64,000 nt of DNA from contig NZ_CP183303.1 in NCBI RefSeq assembly GCF_048541585.1, forward strand, positions 1,054,001-1,118,000, given 5' to 3'. The notes beneath the pieces were generated by a model that was given only the letters and a program-made list of their open reading frames with translations, was not told the DNA's origin and ran no database searches. The stretch comes from Legionella_C sp048541585. GTDB lineage: Bacteria > Pseudomonadota > Gammaproteobacteria > Legionellales > Legionellaceae. Below, piece after piece: positions 34,575 to 42,852 of this stretch. Both the position numbers and the translations under genes were made by a program. Each line of letters begins with the position of its first letter. The first letter of the stretch is position 1.

Positions 34575-35744
34575 TTAACCTAAATTAGCAATATCGATAG
34601 GCAAATTATGTTCAAAAACTGGTTTAAGCTGACCATAATCGATAAGTTGAATCGACCCCAAATAATACGGTGATTGTTCTAATTTATCAATCTTGTGTTT
34701 AAAGGAAAACGTTAAATTGGCATTTCCAGGCGCAAGCCAATCTGCTGCCTGAGCTATTTCGATAGCATGTTTTTTTCCTTGAACATCAGCTTTAAAAAGA
34801 ACAGCTTGAAGCATATAGCGGCTACCTGTAGCCACATTAATAGCTGCATTAAAAGTTAATTTATTAGAATTTAGACGAGTGATTTCGCTAATGAGGGCAG
34901 AAGGTATGGCATAAGAAAAAGCAGTATGAGCATGGCGATTAATTATTTGATTATCAACTTTAGCGCTAGTATCGGTTTCTATATACCAATTCTGACCAGG
35001 AAAATTCTTTTCATTATCTAGTATTATTTTACCTCGGTATAGTCCTGGCTCAACTTCGGTAAGTGGAATAGGTACAGATTGTCCATCAGGACTTAACAGA
35101 TTAGCTTTAACATTATTAGCTGAATACCGCTTTGCAGCTTTTTTTAAAAAAATTGTGGTGGTAAGTTCATCACCATATTGGTAATAAGCTTGATTTGTCT
35201 CTACAAGAAGGCCTGCAGTCGAGGCTTTATCAAATATACGAATTTGAAAACGCTCAGTAGCTAAGTAGTTAAAGTCTAATAATGACAAAGTAAATTGTCC
35301 GCTACCTAGTTCAGGCTTTAATTCAATGATCTTAGCGAGGTTTATTGCAGGTAAGTCCTCTGAATGATACGGCGATAAGGTTGAGACTTCAGATAAGGGA
35401 AGGTTTATTTTCGACCCTTTAGCAAGGCGAAATTGGCTATCTTTTAAAATTATCTTTTTATTCATGGGCACAATACGAATAATCGCTTTTGGCGCTGTTG
35501 TATAAATAGGTATGCCTTTAAATAGTTGAGCAGCAGTTACTTCAAAATGATATTTTTTACTTATTTGCTTATTACTCTGTGGTTTAAAAAGTTTATTATG
35601 AATGGGCCAAGAGGTACTTAAAGGTATATGCGAGAGGGTGTCACAATGGGTACAATCGTAAGCTTTTAATGACTGACTAGGTAAGGTAATAGCATAGCTG
35701 GGATTTATAAAGTTTATAAAAAGAAACAATAATAGCAGATACAT
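34575..35744 (-). CDS. exported protein, possibly DUF4785 family
   Basis: The 389-residue protein has a signal peptide (about residues 1-18, MYLLLLFLFINFINPSYA), a CTHC motif near residue 31, and a mostly beta-strand mature part with immunoglobulin-like stretches (KANLLSPDGQSVPIPL, EVEPGLYRGKIIL). I recall proteins of this kind in Legionella labelled DUF4785, but I am not sure of the family number. Its ATG overlaps the stop of the alpha/beta hydrolase gene by one base (TAATG), so the two are translationally coupled and probably act together outside the cytoplasm. rmuC follows directly. Confidence 0.65.
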   Translation of the reverse strand: MYLLLLFLFINFINPSYAITLPSQSLKAYDCTHCDTLSHIPLSTSWPIHNKLFKPQSNKQISKKYHFEVTAAQLFKGIPIYTTAPKAIIRIVPMNKKIILKDSQFRLAKGSKINLPLSEVSTLSPYHSEDLPAINLAKIIELKPELGSGQFTLSLLDFNYLATERFQIRIFDKASTAGLLVETNQAYYQYGDELTTTIFLKKAAKRYSANNVKANLLSPDGQSVPIPLTEVEPGLYRGKIILDNEKNFPGQNWYIETDTSAKVDNQIINRHAHTAFSYAIPSALISEITRLNSNKLTFNAAINVATGSRYMLQAVLFKADVQGKKHAIEIAQAADWLAPGNANLTFSFKHKIDKLEQSPYYLGSIQLIDYGQLKPVFEHNLPIDIANLG

Positions 35745-36709
35745 TAGGCTACTCCGTTAGCTAAATCCTGACTTAATATCATATCAAGTCCAAAACAGTT
35801 ATGACGGCTTTGATTATGGCTTAGTGCATTATTATGTTCTGTCTTTTGGATATCATAAAACCAGACTGTGCCTACACTACGTTGAGAGATACATTCTATA
35901 AAACCATCAGCACACTTATCTAAATAGAGTTTAGTTACCTTAAGGCCAGCATTATATCGATAACCATTGCAATAGCTTGCTCCATTTAAAGGAGAGGCTG
36001 TGACGTCGGTACCAATGATGACTCGAAAAGGAACCGACAAAGAAGGACGTCCTAAGCTCCCAAATAATAGTTCATTATTATAAATAGCCATATCAAGCAC
36101 ACGTTGTTGGCGCACGCCATCATTAAGATAGCCAATTAACCAACTAACCGAAGCTTCAAATAAGTTTCCTTCTACTACTTCTTCGGCAAGTGGTGTACCT
36201 CCACTAGATGGAGATAAAGCAATAACTTCCGCTACTCTTTTTGACAGTTGTAAATAACGTGGGTCATAAGTTGGATTAGATAAAATCCAGCGAATAACAT
36301 TAGCGCCCTCAGAGTGAGTATAGATTTTTAATTTACTAATGTGGTTGTTCTTAATAAAAGAAAGTAATTGAGTGGCTGTACATCCAGCAGCATCTTCATG
36401 CCACATATAGTGACTATAGTCACAAGCAACAACAAAATAGTTTTCTGGTTTGGGTAGTACCGAAGTTAGGGTATTAATAAATTCTTTTTTCCAATAAATT
36501 CCCTCTGCATCACTACGATGATCATTATTGCCATGAATAAAAGCAATACCAAAATCAGGAGACTTGTTGCCAGCAAGTTTGGAAAGAGGACTATTATCAA
36601 GCGATTGACTATAAATAGATAAACTATATAGAGATGTAAAAATGACAAAGCAAGCAAAAACAAAACGTGGCAGGTCCATATATTTAAGCCGGTTTTTCGC
36701 TGTAGTCAT
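35744..36709 (-). CDS. secreted alpha/beta-hydrolase-fold protein
   Basis: The 321-residue protein has an N-terminal hydrophobic segment (about residues 14-34, VFACFVIFTSLYSLSIYSQ) that looks like a signal peptide or anchor. Its mature part begins with an oxyanion-type strand (FGIAFIHGNNDH) and contains the nucleophile elbow YTHSEGANVIRW with Ser133, followed by ALSPSSGGTPLAEEV as in lipases. A C-terminal His in the HNALSHNQSRHNCF segment may complete the triad. It is coupled by a one-base overlap to the downstream exported protein. The substrate is unknown; lipase-like or esterase activity is the most likely. Confidence 0.72.
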   Translation of the reverse strand: MTTAKNRLKYMDLPRFVFACFVIFTSLYSLSIYSQSLDNSPLSKLAGNKSPDFGIAFIHGNNDHRSDAEGIYWKKEFINTLTSVLPKPENYFVVACDYSHYMWHEDAAGCTATQLLSFIKNNHISKLKIYTHSEGANVIRWILSNPTYDPRYLQLSKRVAEVIALSPSSGGTPLAEEVVEGNLFEASVSWLIGYLNDGVRQQRVLDMAIYNNELLFGSLGRPSLSVPFRVIIGTDVTASPLNGASYCNGYRYNAGLKVTKLYLDKCADGFIECISQRSVGTVWFYDIQKTEHNNALSHNQSRHNCFGLDMILSQDLANGVA

Positions 36710-36904
36710 TCTATATCATAATTTCCCTTAACTCAGCAATAGCCAAATAGAAATTTACAATTTTTAAAGTATCTACCTAGGAAAAATATTTCGGTAATTA
36801 AGTTAGTTTTATTTTTACTAAAACTAAAATATTGTATTGAAGCTCGCAGCTGAACTGTTCATACTTAAGCGTTTTAAGATTACTTTGATTTAGGTCGACG
36901 CGAC

Positions 36905-38923
36905 ATGAGTTTGGATAAAAATTTAGAGAGGATAGAGGGATTACGTCAACAGATTCGTTTATATGATTATCATTATTATGTATTAGATGAGCCCTTAGTT
37001 CCTGATATCGAATATGACCGGTGCTTTCGCGAGTTACAAGCTTTAGAAAAACAATTTCCCGAATTTATTTCCGAGGATTCACCTACCCAGCGAGTAGGCG
37101 TGCACCCCGTGACAGCTTTTGAACCTGTTGCACATAGGCAACCTATGCTTTCTTTAGGCAATGTATTTACCTCAGAGGAATTGCATGCTTTTGTTAAGCG
37201 TGTTGCTGACCGTCTAGACTCTCAAGAAGATGATTTGCTTTTTACTTGTGAACCAAAGCTCGATGGCTTAGCAGTTAATTTAACTTATGAGAAAGGCTTT
37301 TTAGTTTATGCAGCCACCCGAGGTGATGGGGCAGTTGGTGAAAATATCACTACCAATATAAAAACAATCGCGGCAGTCCCACTTAAGCTCATGGTAGAAA
37401 ACCCACCTGATTTTATAGAAGTTAGAGGGGAAGTTTATATGCCTAAAGCAGGATTTGAAGCTTTTAATGAGCGCGCGCGCGAAATGGGTGAAAAAACATT
37501 TGCTAATCCTCGTAATGCAGCAGCTGGTAGCTTACGACAATTAAATCCACAAATTACCGCAATGAGGCCGCTTGCTATTTATTATTATGGAATTGGCGCT
37601 TATGAAGGTCCCCCTTTACCAGATAGCCATTTTGAGCAATTACAATTTTTGCAGCAGATGGGATTTCGTATCTCGCCAGAAAATAAGAAAGCATGTGGCG
37701 AAAAAGGTTGCTTAGCGTATTACGAAGCGATGGCAAGAAAGCGCCTTACCTTGCCTTATGAAATTGATGGTGTGGTTTACAAGCTAGATAGTATAAGCCA
37801 ACAGCAAGAACTAGGTTATGTAGCACGCGCGCCTCGTTTTGCTTGTGCACATAAATATCCTGCGCTTGAGGAGATGACCCAAATTATTGCGGTCGATTTT
37901 CAAGTAGGGCGAACTGGTGCTTTAACACCTGTTGCTCGTTTAAAACCTGTTAGTGTTGCGGGTGTTACCGTGAGTAATGCCACACTGCATAACATGGATG
38001 AAATTGTACGTAAAGATATCTTAATTGGTGATACAGTTATTATTCGTCGAGCTGGTGATGTGATCCCAGAAGTGGTTTCTGTTGTTAAAGATAAGCGACC
38101 ATCACAAACAATGTCTATTACCTTACCTGCAACATGTCCTGTTTGTGGTGCTGATGTAATACGTGAAGAAGGGGAGGCTGTGGCTCGCTGTATGGGTGGT
38201 TTGTTTTGTGGCATGCAACTCAAACGCTCTATCTGGCATTTTTCTTCGCGCAAAGCTATGGCTATTGACGGTTTAGGGCAAGCCATTATTGATCTATTAG
38301 TCGATACAAGGTTAGTTAAAGATGTGGCTGATCTTTATCAACTAAAATTAGAAGATTTAATTGAATTACCAAGAATGGGTAAAAAATCCGCCGAAAACCT
38401 TCTGCAGGCGATTGCAAAAAGCAAAAAAACTACCTTTAAACGTTTCTTATATGCATTAGGTATTCGCGAAGTTGGTGAAGTAGGAGCCGGTGTTTTAGCT
38501 TCTCATTATGAAGACATTGCTTCATTAAAAAAAGCAACTATAGATGAATTGATGATGCTTAAAGATATAGGCCCAGTTGGCGCACAACACATCGTCGACT
38601 TTTTTGCACAAACCCATAATGGCGAGGTCATTGATAAATTAATAGCTTACGGCGTGCAATGGCCAATTACGCCTAAACAGGAATTTAATAAAGAACACCC
38701 TTTATATGGTAAAACGGTAGTTTTGACTGGAACGCTTGCTAGTATGGGTCGTGATGAAGCGAAAGCGAAATTAGAGGCAGCAGGTGCTAAAGTAACGGGT
38801 AGCGTTTCAGCTAAAACACATTATGTTATTGCTGGAAGTGAGGCAGGTTCTAAATTAGAGAAGGCTAACCAGTTGGGCGTGCCAGTATTAAATGAAGAGG
38901 ATCTATTACAGTACCTAAACTAA
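36905..38923 (+). CDS. ligA: NAD+-dependent DNA ligase LigA
   Basis: LigA seals nicks in DNA using NAD+. The 672-residue protein has the full domain set. The Ia domain is DYHYYVLDEPLVPDIEYDR, and the nucleotidyltransferase domain has CEPKLDGLAVNL, whose Lys118 is adenylylated. These are followed by an OB fold, a four-Cys zinc finger (CPVCGADV and CMGGLFCG), helix-hairpin-helix repeats (LIELPRMGKKSAENL) and a C-terminal BRCT domain (KTVVLTGTLASMGRDEAKAK). Length matches E. coli LigA (671). It is a single gene followed by a 590-bp repeat island. Confidence 0.97.
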   Translation: MSLDKNLERIEGLRQQIRLYDYHYYVLDEPLVPDIEYDRCFRELQALEKQFPEFISEDSPTQRVGVHPVTAFEPVAHRQPMLSLGNVFTSEELHAFVKRVADRLDSQEDDLLFTCEPKLDGLAVNLTYEKGFLVYAATRGDGAVGENITTNIKTIAAVPLKLMVENPPDFIEVRGEVYMPKAGFEAFNERAREMGEKTFANPRNAAAGSLRQLNPQITAMRPLAIYYYGIGAYEGPPLPDSHFEQLQFLQQMGFRISPENKKACGEKGCLAYYEAMARKRLTLPYEIDGVVYKLDSISQQQELGYVARAPRFACAHKYPALEEMTQIIAVDFQVGRTGALTPVARLKPVSVAGVTVSNATLHNMDEIVRKDILIGDTVIIRRAGDVIPEVVSVVKDKRPSQTMSITLPATCPVCGADVIREEGEAVARCMGGLFCGMQLKRSIWHFSSRKAMAIDGLGQAIIDLLVDTRLVKDVADLYQLKLEDLIELPRMGKKSAENLLQAIAKSKKTTFKRFLYALGIREVGEVGAGVLASHYEDIASLKKATIDELMMLKDIGPVGAQHIVDFFAQTHNGEVIDKLIAYGVQWPITPKQEFNKEHPLYGKTVVLTGTLASMGRDEAKAKLEAAGAKVTGSVSAKTHYVIAGSEAGSKLEKANQLGVPVLNEEDLLQYLN

Positions 38924-38956
38924 AGGTAAGAGTTTACCCTCATTGACGAACGGCTA

Positions 38957-39057
38957 AATTTGGCGCATCTTGTGCGAAAATCATGGTTCAAAAGCCTCAC
39001 ATACAGATGTATGCTACGTTTTTTCACCATAATTTTCGCACAACCTGCACTCAAATT
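38957..39057. repeat. 101-bp imperfect palindrome after ligA
   Basis: AATTTG and CAAATT mark the ends; TTGTGCGAAAAT (38970-38981) pairs exactly with ATTTTCGCACAA (39032-39043), and the pairing continues through ATGGT/ACCAT. The centre holds CATAC/GTATG around a four-base loop. It lies 33 bases after the ligA stop and may also act as its 3' hairpin. It differs in sequence from all other palindromes in the window. Confidence 0.6.
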
Positions 39058-39119
39058 AATCCGCTCACCAAGATTTGAATATACCGCTGAGCTAAGGCTG
39101 TCAACTTAAGCCTACTGTT

Positions 39120-39294
39120 GGTTAGGCCTTGGCCTAATAGCACTGCATTAAATCTTTTTAACTCACTCTACATCCCTCGGCTTGTCCGAGGGATCCAGGA
39201 ATCTCGTATAAGAACTAGAGCTCTGGAGCCCGTGGACAAGCCATGGGACGTAGACTAGAGCCTTAAGGAAGCGCCATTAGGCCTTGGTCTAACC
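39120..39294. repeat. 175-bp element with terminal inverted repeats enclosing a REPIN
   Basis: The 22-base ends at 39120-39141 and 39273-39294 are inverted copies with a few mismatches (GGTTAGGCCTTGGCCTAA against GGTTAGACCAAGGCCTAA). Each end is partly palindromic itself. The REPIN-like element at 39168-39253 lies between them, so this is a nested structure. No coding capacity. Confidence 0.5.
39168..39253. repeat. REPIN-like inverted repeat B
   Basis: Two inverted arms (39168-39198 and 39223-39253) have the same plan as element A at 33102. They begin CTAC(A/G)TCC and contain hairpins with the CTTGT loop. The left stem is CCCTCGG/CCGAGGG and the right stem (complement) is CCATGG/CCACGG, so stem bases changed in pairs while the loop stayed constant. 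Confidence 0.7.
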
Positions 39295-39332
39295 TACATA
39301 AAAATTCTCTTAAATTGACGCCATTACCTGAA

Positions 39333-39536
39333 CGGTTGCAACAAAACTTATGTGCTGTGAAAGTCGCAGCATGTAAAAGATAAATTATTATCTGGATTAA
39401 TTACCTTTTTAAATATTCGCTAAAGAGGTTGTCACGGTTGCAACAAAACTTATGTGCTGTGAAAGTCGCAGCATGTAAAAGATAAATTATTATCTGGATT
39501 AATTACCTTTTTAAATATTCGCTAAAGAGGTTGTCA
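39333..39536. repeat. perfect 102-bp tandem duplication
   Basis: The 102 bases at 39333-39434 are repeated without change at 39435-39536. The second copy contains the last eight codons and stop of the DUF885 gene plus 75 bases of downstream sequence, so the first copy is a displaced duplicate of the gene's 3' end. Perfect identity suggests a recent event, or an assembly artefact. Confidence 0.9.
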
Positions 39537-41298
39537 TTGACTTTTCTTCAGAAGGATTTTCTATATCTTTTTTCGTATTTAGAAAAGCATAGCGATTTCC
39601 TAAAGAGGTTTTAGATTCTAAGGGCTTAAGAAGATTTTTCTTTTCCTCACCTAACCAGCGTTCAATATTTGTTGTTAACATAGGGAGTGTAACAGCGCCA
39701 TTGATTAAAATTTGATTATGAAACTTACGAATATCAAAATGTTCTTTTAACGTGTCTTTAGCAAGATCTCGTAATCTTTCAATTTCAAGTTTGCCAAGCA
39801 TGTAAGAAGTTGCTTGCCCGGGCAGGATAATATACCTGTCTACTTCTGCTGCAATCAGATCATCAGAAAGTGCTGTATGTTCTTTGATATAGGCAATGGC
39901 TTTTTCTCGACTCCAATTCATCGCATGAATACCTGTATCGACAACTAAGCGTGCTGCACGCAATGCTTCGTTAGACAATAATCCTAAGCGAGAAATATCA
40001 TCAATAAATAATCCCATTTCATCTGCCAATCGTTCAGCATAAAGTGCCCAACCTTCACCATAGCCACTATTCCATAAATATTGATTTAAGGAGATAGCTT
40101 TTTCATTTTCAACTTCTAGCGCAATTTGAAAATGATGGCCAGGAATTAACTCATGAAATAAAGTAGATTCTTGATCAATTCGATTTATTTTTTCAGGCTC
40201 ATACGTATTTATAAAAAAAATTCCTGGTTCTTTACCATCTTTGCTCGGCGATTGATATTCACCGGGGGAGCCAGTTTTGGCACGATAAAGAGGATAGGGT
40301 CGGATAATGCCTTCAGATTTTGGCATAATATCAAACCATTCACCTACTTTCTCCTTTACCCTCTTAAGTGCTGATAAGTTATAATCTAAAATCTCTTGTT
40401 CAGTAGAAAATCTATTTGCCGGATTATTCATTATTGTTTGGAAAATTTCCGACATATTGCCCTTTATATTAATTTTTGCACCAATATCTTCGGCTTCTTT
40501 TTTTAACTTTTCTATATATTTAAGTCCTAATTCATGGATTTCTTGCGGACTTATGTTTAATGTTGATTCCTGTTTTATTTTTACTTGATAGGCTTCTTTA
40601 CCAGGAGGAAGGTCAGAAACACCGATATCTGTTCTTGCAATGGGTAAATATTCTTGTTGCAGAAAATTATTAAATTTTTGTAATGCAGGATTGATTACAC
40701 TTTTAATAATTGTCGTTATCTTTTCATTGAATACTTTATTATTACTGCGATTTGCCATCGAGTAGAAAGGCGAATCTTCGATGTTTTCAGTCATCATAAG
40801 TTTAAATTGTTCTATTACTCTTTCAACAACTGGTTTAGGTGCTGTAAATCCTTGTTTATAACCTTCTCTTAAATTGTTTATTTGTGTCTCTACTACTTCG
40901 GGAAAGTTATTCCAGCGTGTTAATGCGTAAGTTTGTTGCTCATGACTTTCAACAGGTTGTAGTTCGGCAGTATTTGTCAAAAGCACATGCCATCCGTCTA
41001 GCGGATTGACATCCCAAAGGTAAGTTTTGCAAATACGGCTTGCTGCCTTTGCTTCTAAATGTGTTTTTAACAATTGGTAGGTAATCTTTTCTTGAGTAGT
41101 TAAGTCAGCAATATTTATTTTGTTAAGAGCTTGCATGAAACGATCTTCTTCTTGTTCCCACTGGCTAATTCCTTTAAGTGAAAAGTCAGAAAAGCAATCA
41201 AGGCGCGCATCTGGTCTATGTTCAATTAATGCTAGCTCTGGAAAAAAGCTAAAATAATTAGTTTCATATTCTTTGATAATATCTAAAAACAATTTCAT
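39511..41298 (-). CDS. DUF885-family predicted metallopeptidase
   Basis: The 595-residue protein belongs to the DUF885 family. The zinc-binding core is ESTLFHELIPGHHFQIALE, a HExxxGHH arrangement, followed by YLWNSGYGEGWALYAERLADEM and VDTGIHAMNWSREKAI, and ILPGQATSYMLGKLEI near the C-terminus. There is no signal peptide, unlike many family members, so it is probably cytosolic. The final eight codons and stop lie inside one unit of a 102-bp tandem duplication. It is monocistronic. Peptidase activity is predicted from the motif; the substrate is unknown. Confidence 0.85.
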   Translation of the reverse strand: MKLFLDIIKEYETNYFSFFPELALIEHRPDARLDCFSDFSLKGISQWEQEEDRFMQALNKINIADLTTQEKITYQLLKTHLEAKAASRICKTYLWDVNPLDGWHVLLTNTAELQPVESHEQQTYALTRWNNFPEVVETQINNLREGYKQGFTAPKPVVERVIEQFKLMMTENIEDSPFYSMANRSNNKVFNEKITTIIKSVINPALQKFNNFLQQEYLPIARTDIGVSDLPPGKEAYQVKIKQESTLNISPQEIHELGLKYIEKLKKEAEDIGAKINIKGNMSEIFQTIMNNPANRFSTEQEILDYNLSALKRVKEKVGEWFDIMPKSEGIIRPYPLYRAKTGSPGEYQSPSKDGKEPGIFFINTYEPEKINRIDQESTLFHELIPGHHFQIALEVENEKAISLNQYLWNSGYGEGWALYAERLADEMGLFIDDISRLGLLSNEALRAARLVVDTGIHAMNWSREKAIAYIKEHTALSDDLIAAEVDRYIILPGQATSYMLGKLEIERLRDLAKDTLKEHFDIRKFHNQILINGAVTLPMLTTNIERWLGEEKKNLLKPLESKTSLGNRYAFLNTKKDIENPSEEKSMTTSLANI

Positions 41299-41467
41299 TA
41301 AATTTCCTATAATTTACGTCAAATTGACTAAGGCTAATTTGATCATTTTTTTATAAATTTAACAATAAAAATTTAGAACAAATATTTTTGAATATGATTT
41401 TTAAATTAGAAAAAACCTTGATTATGCTTCGTCGTTGCATCAAGGCTACGAATAGGATTTTTATTAA

Positions 41468-41712
41468 TTACCAATGGCCGATATTAGGAGCAGACTTCCA
41501 GGATTCTTATTGAGGTAGAGCATCTCCTTTTTGTAATAATTCAATTGAAATATTTTCTGGAGAACACTTGGAGCTGCTAAAAATACTATCGTAAATTGTC
41601 CTTGTTAGTTTTCTATACGTCTGACTTCGACTAATCCTAGTTTATTGCAATAGAAATCAAGTGAATCTTCTAGATTGGTTACTCTAACCATCGTATGTAA
41701 ATATTTAAGCAC
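41468..41712 (-). pseudogene. decayed VOC/glyoxalase-family gene
   Basis: From a GTG at 41710-41712 with GGAGAG upstream, the minus strand encodes VLKYLHTMVRVTNLEDSLDF, YCNKLGLVEVRRIEN, a TAA stop, then in the same frame QGQFTIVFLAAPS. A shift of frame then gives CSPENISIELLQKGDALPQ, another stop, and ESWKSAPNIGHW. Both ends match the VOC (vicinal oxygen chelate, lactoylglutathione-lyase-like) family. Two nonsense changes and an internal deletion of roughly 60 codons show that it is dead. The remainder of 41299-41830 shows nothing else. Confidence 0.75.
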
Positions 41713-41830
41713 TATTCTCTCCGCGAATTAATAAATTAATCTTAATTAAGAATAGCATGAACTAATTAGTTGTCCCTTTGATATTAGGTAATGATAATTA
41801 ATTTTTGCAATCAACTGTAAAATTAAATCA

Positions 41831-42214
41831 TTATTTGTCTAATAGCTTTTTAGCTTGCTCCCAGATTTCCATTAATTGTGTAAATGAATAATTTTCTAAA
41901 TTGGCTTCACCTCGGTTGACCGCTAATTGTTTAACTACTTTAAGACGTCGCTCAAATTTAAGTAGGGTCAAATTTAATGTTTCTTTAGGATCAAATTGGC
42001 AAAAAATGCATAACGAGAAGACTACATGTAATAAATCACCAATCTCTTCTTGTAAAGCTTTATTTAATGGTTGCTCAGCAAGTTTAGGCAAATGCTCATC
42101 GACTTCATGATATTCACTTTTAATTTGCTCCATAATTTGTTTGGCAGTTTCCCATCGAAAGCCAAATTGAGCTGCTTCTTTTTCTAATCTGACAATTTTT
42201 TCTAATAAATTCAT
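41831..42214 (-). CDS. MazG-like nucleotide pyrophosphohydrolase
   Basis: The 127-residue protein carries a single MazG-type all-alpha NTP pyrophosphohydrolase domain. The metal-binding EExxE/ExxD pattern is visible as IKSEYHEVDEHL and LQEEIGDLLHVVFSLCIFCQ, followed by DPKETLNLTLLKFERRLKVV. It is about half the length of E. coli MazG, corresponding to one of its two domains, so it may be a distinct single-domain house-cleaning enzyme. No clear partner gene is nearby. Confidence 0.8.
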   Translation of the reverse strand: MNLLEKIVRLEKEAAQFGFRWETAKQIMEQIKSEYHEVDEHLPKLAEQPLNKALQEEIGDLLHVVFSLCIFCQFDPKETLNLTLLKFERRLKVVKQLAVNRGEANLENYSFTQLMEIWEQAKKLLDK

Positions 42215-42700
42215 ATTTCTACCATGTTTAAAGGCATGTAGCTTTTATAAGATAAAAAATTAAAAAGTACTGCTAAATAAATTAGTTACTGTATAAAAGA
42301 GTTATTATTTGCATAGATAGGCTATACCTATTAGTAAATATTAATTATGTATCAACAATTTAACATAAGTCTAAATCATCGATAAGCAAGAATGAAAAAG
42401 AATTAGAGGCATTATTACGGGCGTTAGAAGGCGAGTTGCTATTATGTGTACCAAGGCGCTACCTTGGCGATGTCATCGCTCACTTATTGCAGATGCAGAA
42501 ATAGTTCGTGGTATTACCGTTTTCGACATTTTAAATTGCACATCTGCTCACGTGCATTCTTTAACCGCTTTTGCAAAGGTAGATCGCTCAAAAAGGCCTA
42601 TAAAAATTACTTACCCCTAATAAAGATACTCTTAATTTGCTGCGATAATAAAAGAGGCTAATCTCCTACTTAAATCTATAAACAATCTTTGTTCAACTCC
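42215..42700. other. intergenic stretch with a possible gene remnant
   Basis: The plus strand at about 42392-42510 reads EKELEALLRALEGELLLCVP and RRYLGDVIAHLLQMQK before a stop. A second frame from about 42486 to 42620 reads ADAEIVRGITVFDILNCTSA, HVHSLTAFAKVDRSKRP and IKITYP. The two look like pieces of one frameshifted protein gene, but I cannot name the family and no start site is convincing. Otherwise the region is plain AT-rich sequence. Confidence 0.3.
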
Positions 42701-42734
42701 AATAAATTATTAGTAATAACTTTGAATGACAGCA

Positions 42735-42842
42735 TTCTAATAGTCATGTTATTAGATTTTCTAATCCAGAAGATAAAAATTTTTAATTTCACTTATATCA
42801 GAATTTCTAATATATTTTAACTCAAGTAAAAAAAATTCTAAT
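42735..42842 (+). promoter_or_regulatory. TTCTAAT motif array upstream of dabB
   Basis: The heptamer TTCTAAT occurs at 42735, 42759, 42805 and 42836 on the plus strand. The first copy is part of the 21-base dyad TCTAATA-N7-TATTAGA (42736-42756). The last copy ends just before the dabB ribosome binding site. A dyad with ATA-N7-TAT at its heart resembles LysR-type binding sites, and a LysR gene lies downstream of dabA, so it is a natural candidate regulator. Confidence 0.45.
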
Positions 42843-42852
42843 GGGAGGTTAG

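Noticed and set aside
39066..39110. tRNA-like piece: the minus strand reads TTAGCTCAGCGGTA followed by TTCAAATC
   Set aside because: It resembles the D-arm and T-arm of a tRNA, but there is no anticodon arm, acceptor stem or CCA end, and the spacing is wrong. At best a remnant, more likely chance.
42446..42661. Plus-strand frame of 71 codons (MYQGATLAMSSL)
   Set aside because: Composition is rich in Cys, Arg and Phe, unlike local proteins, and it overlaps the two frames that look like a decayed gene. No ribosome binding site.
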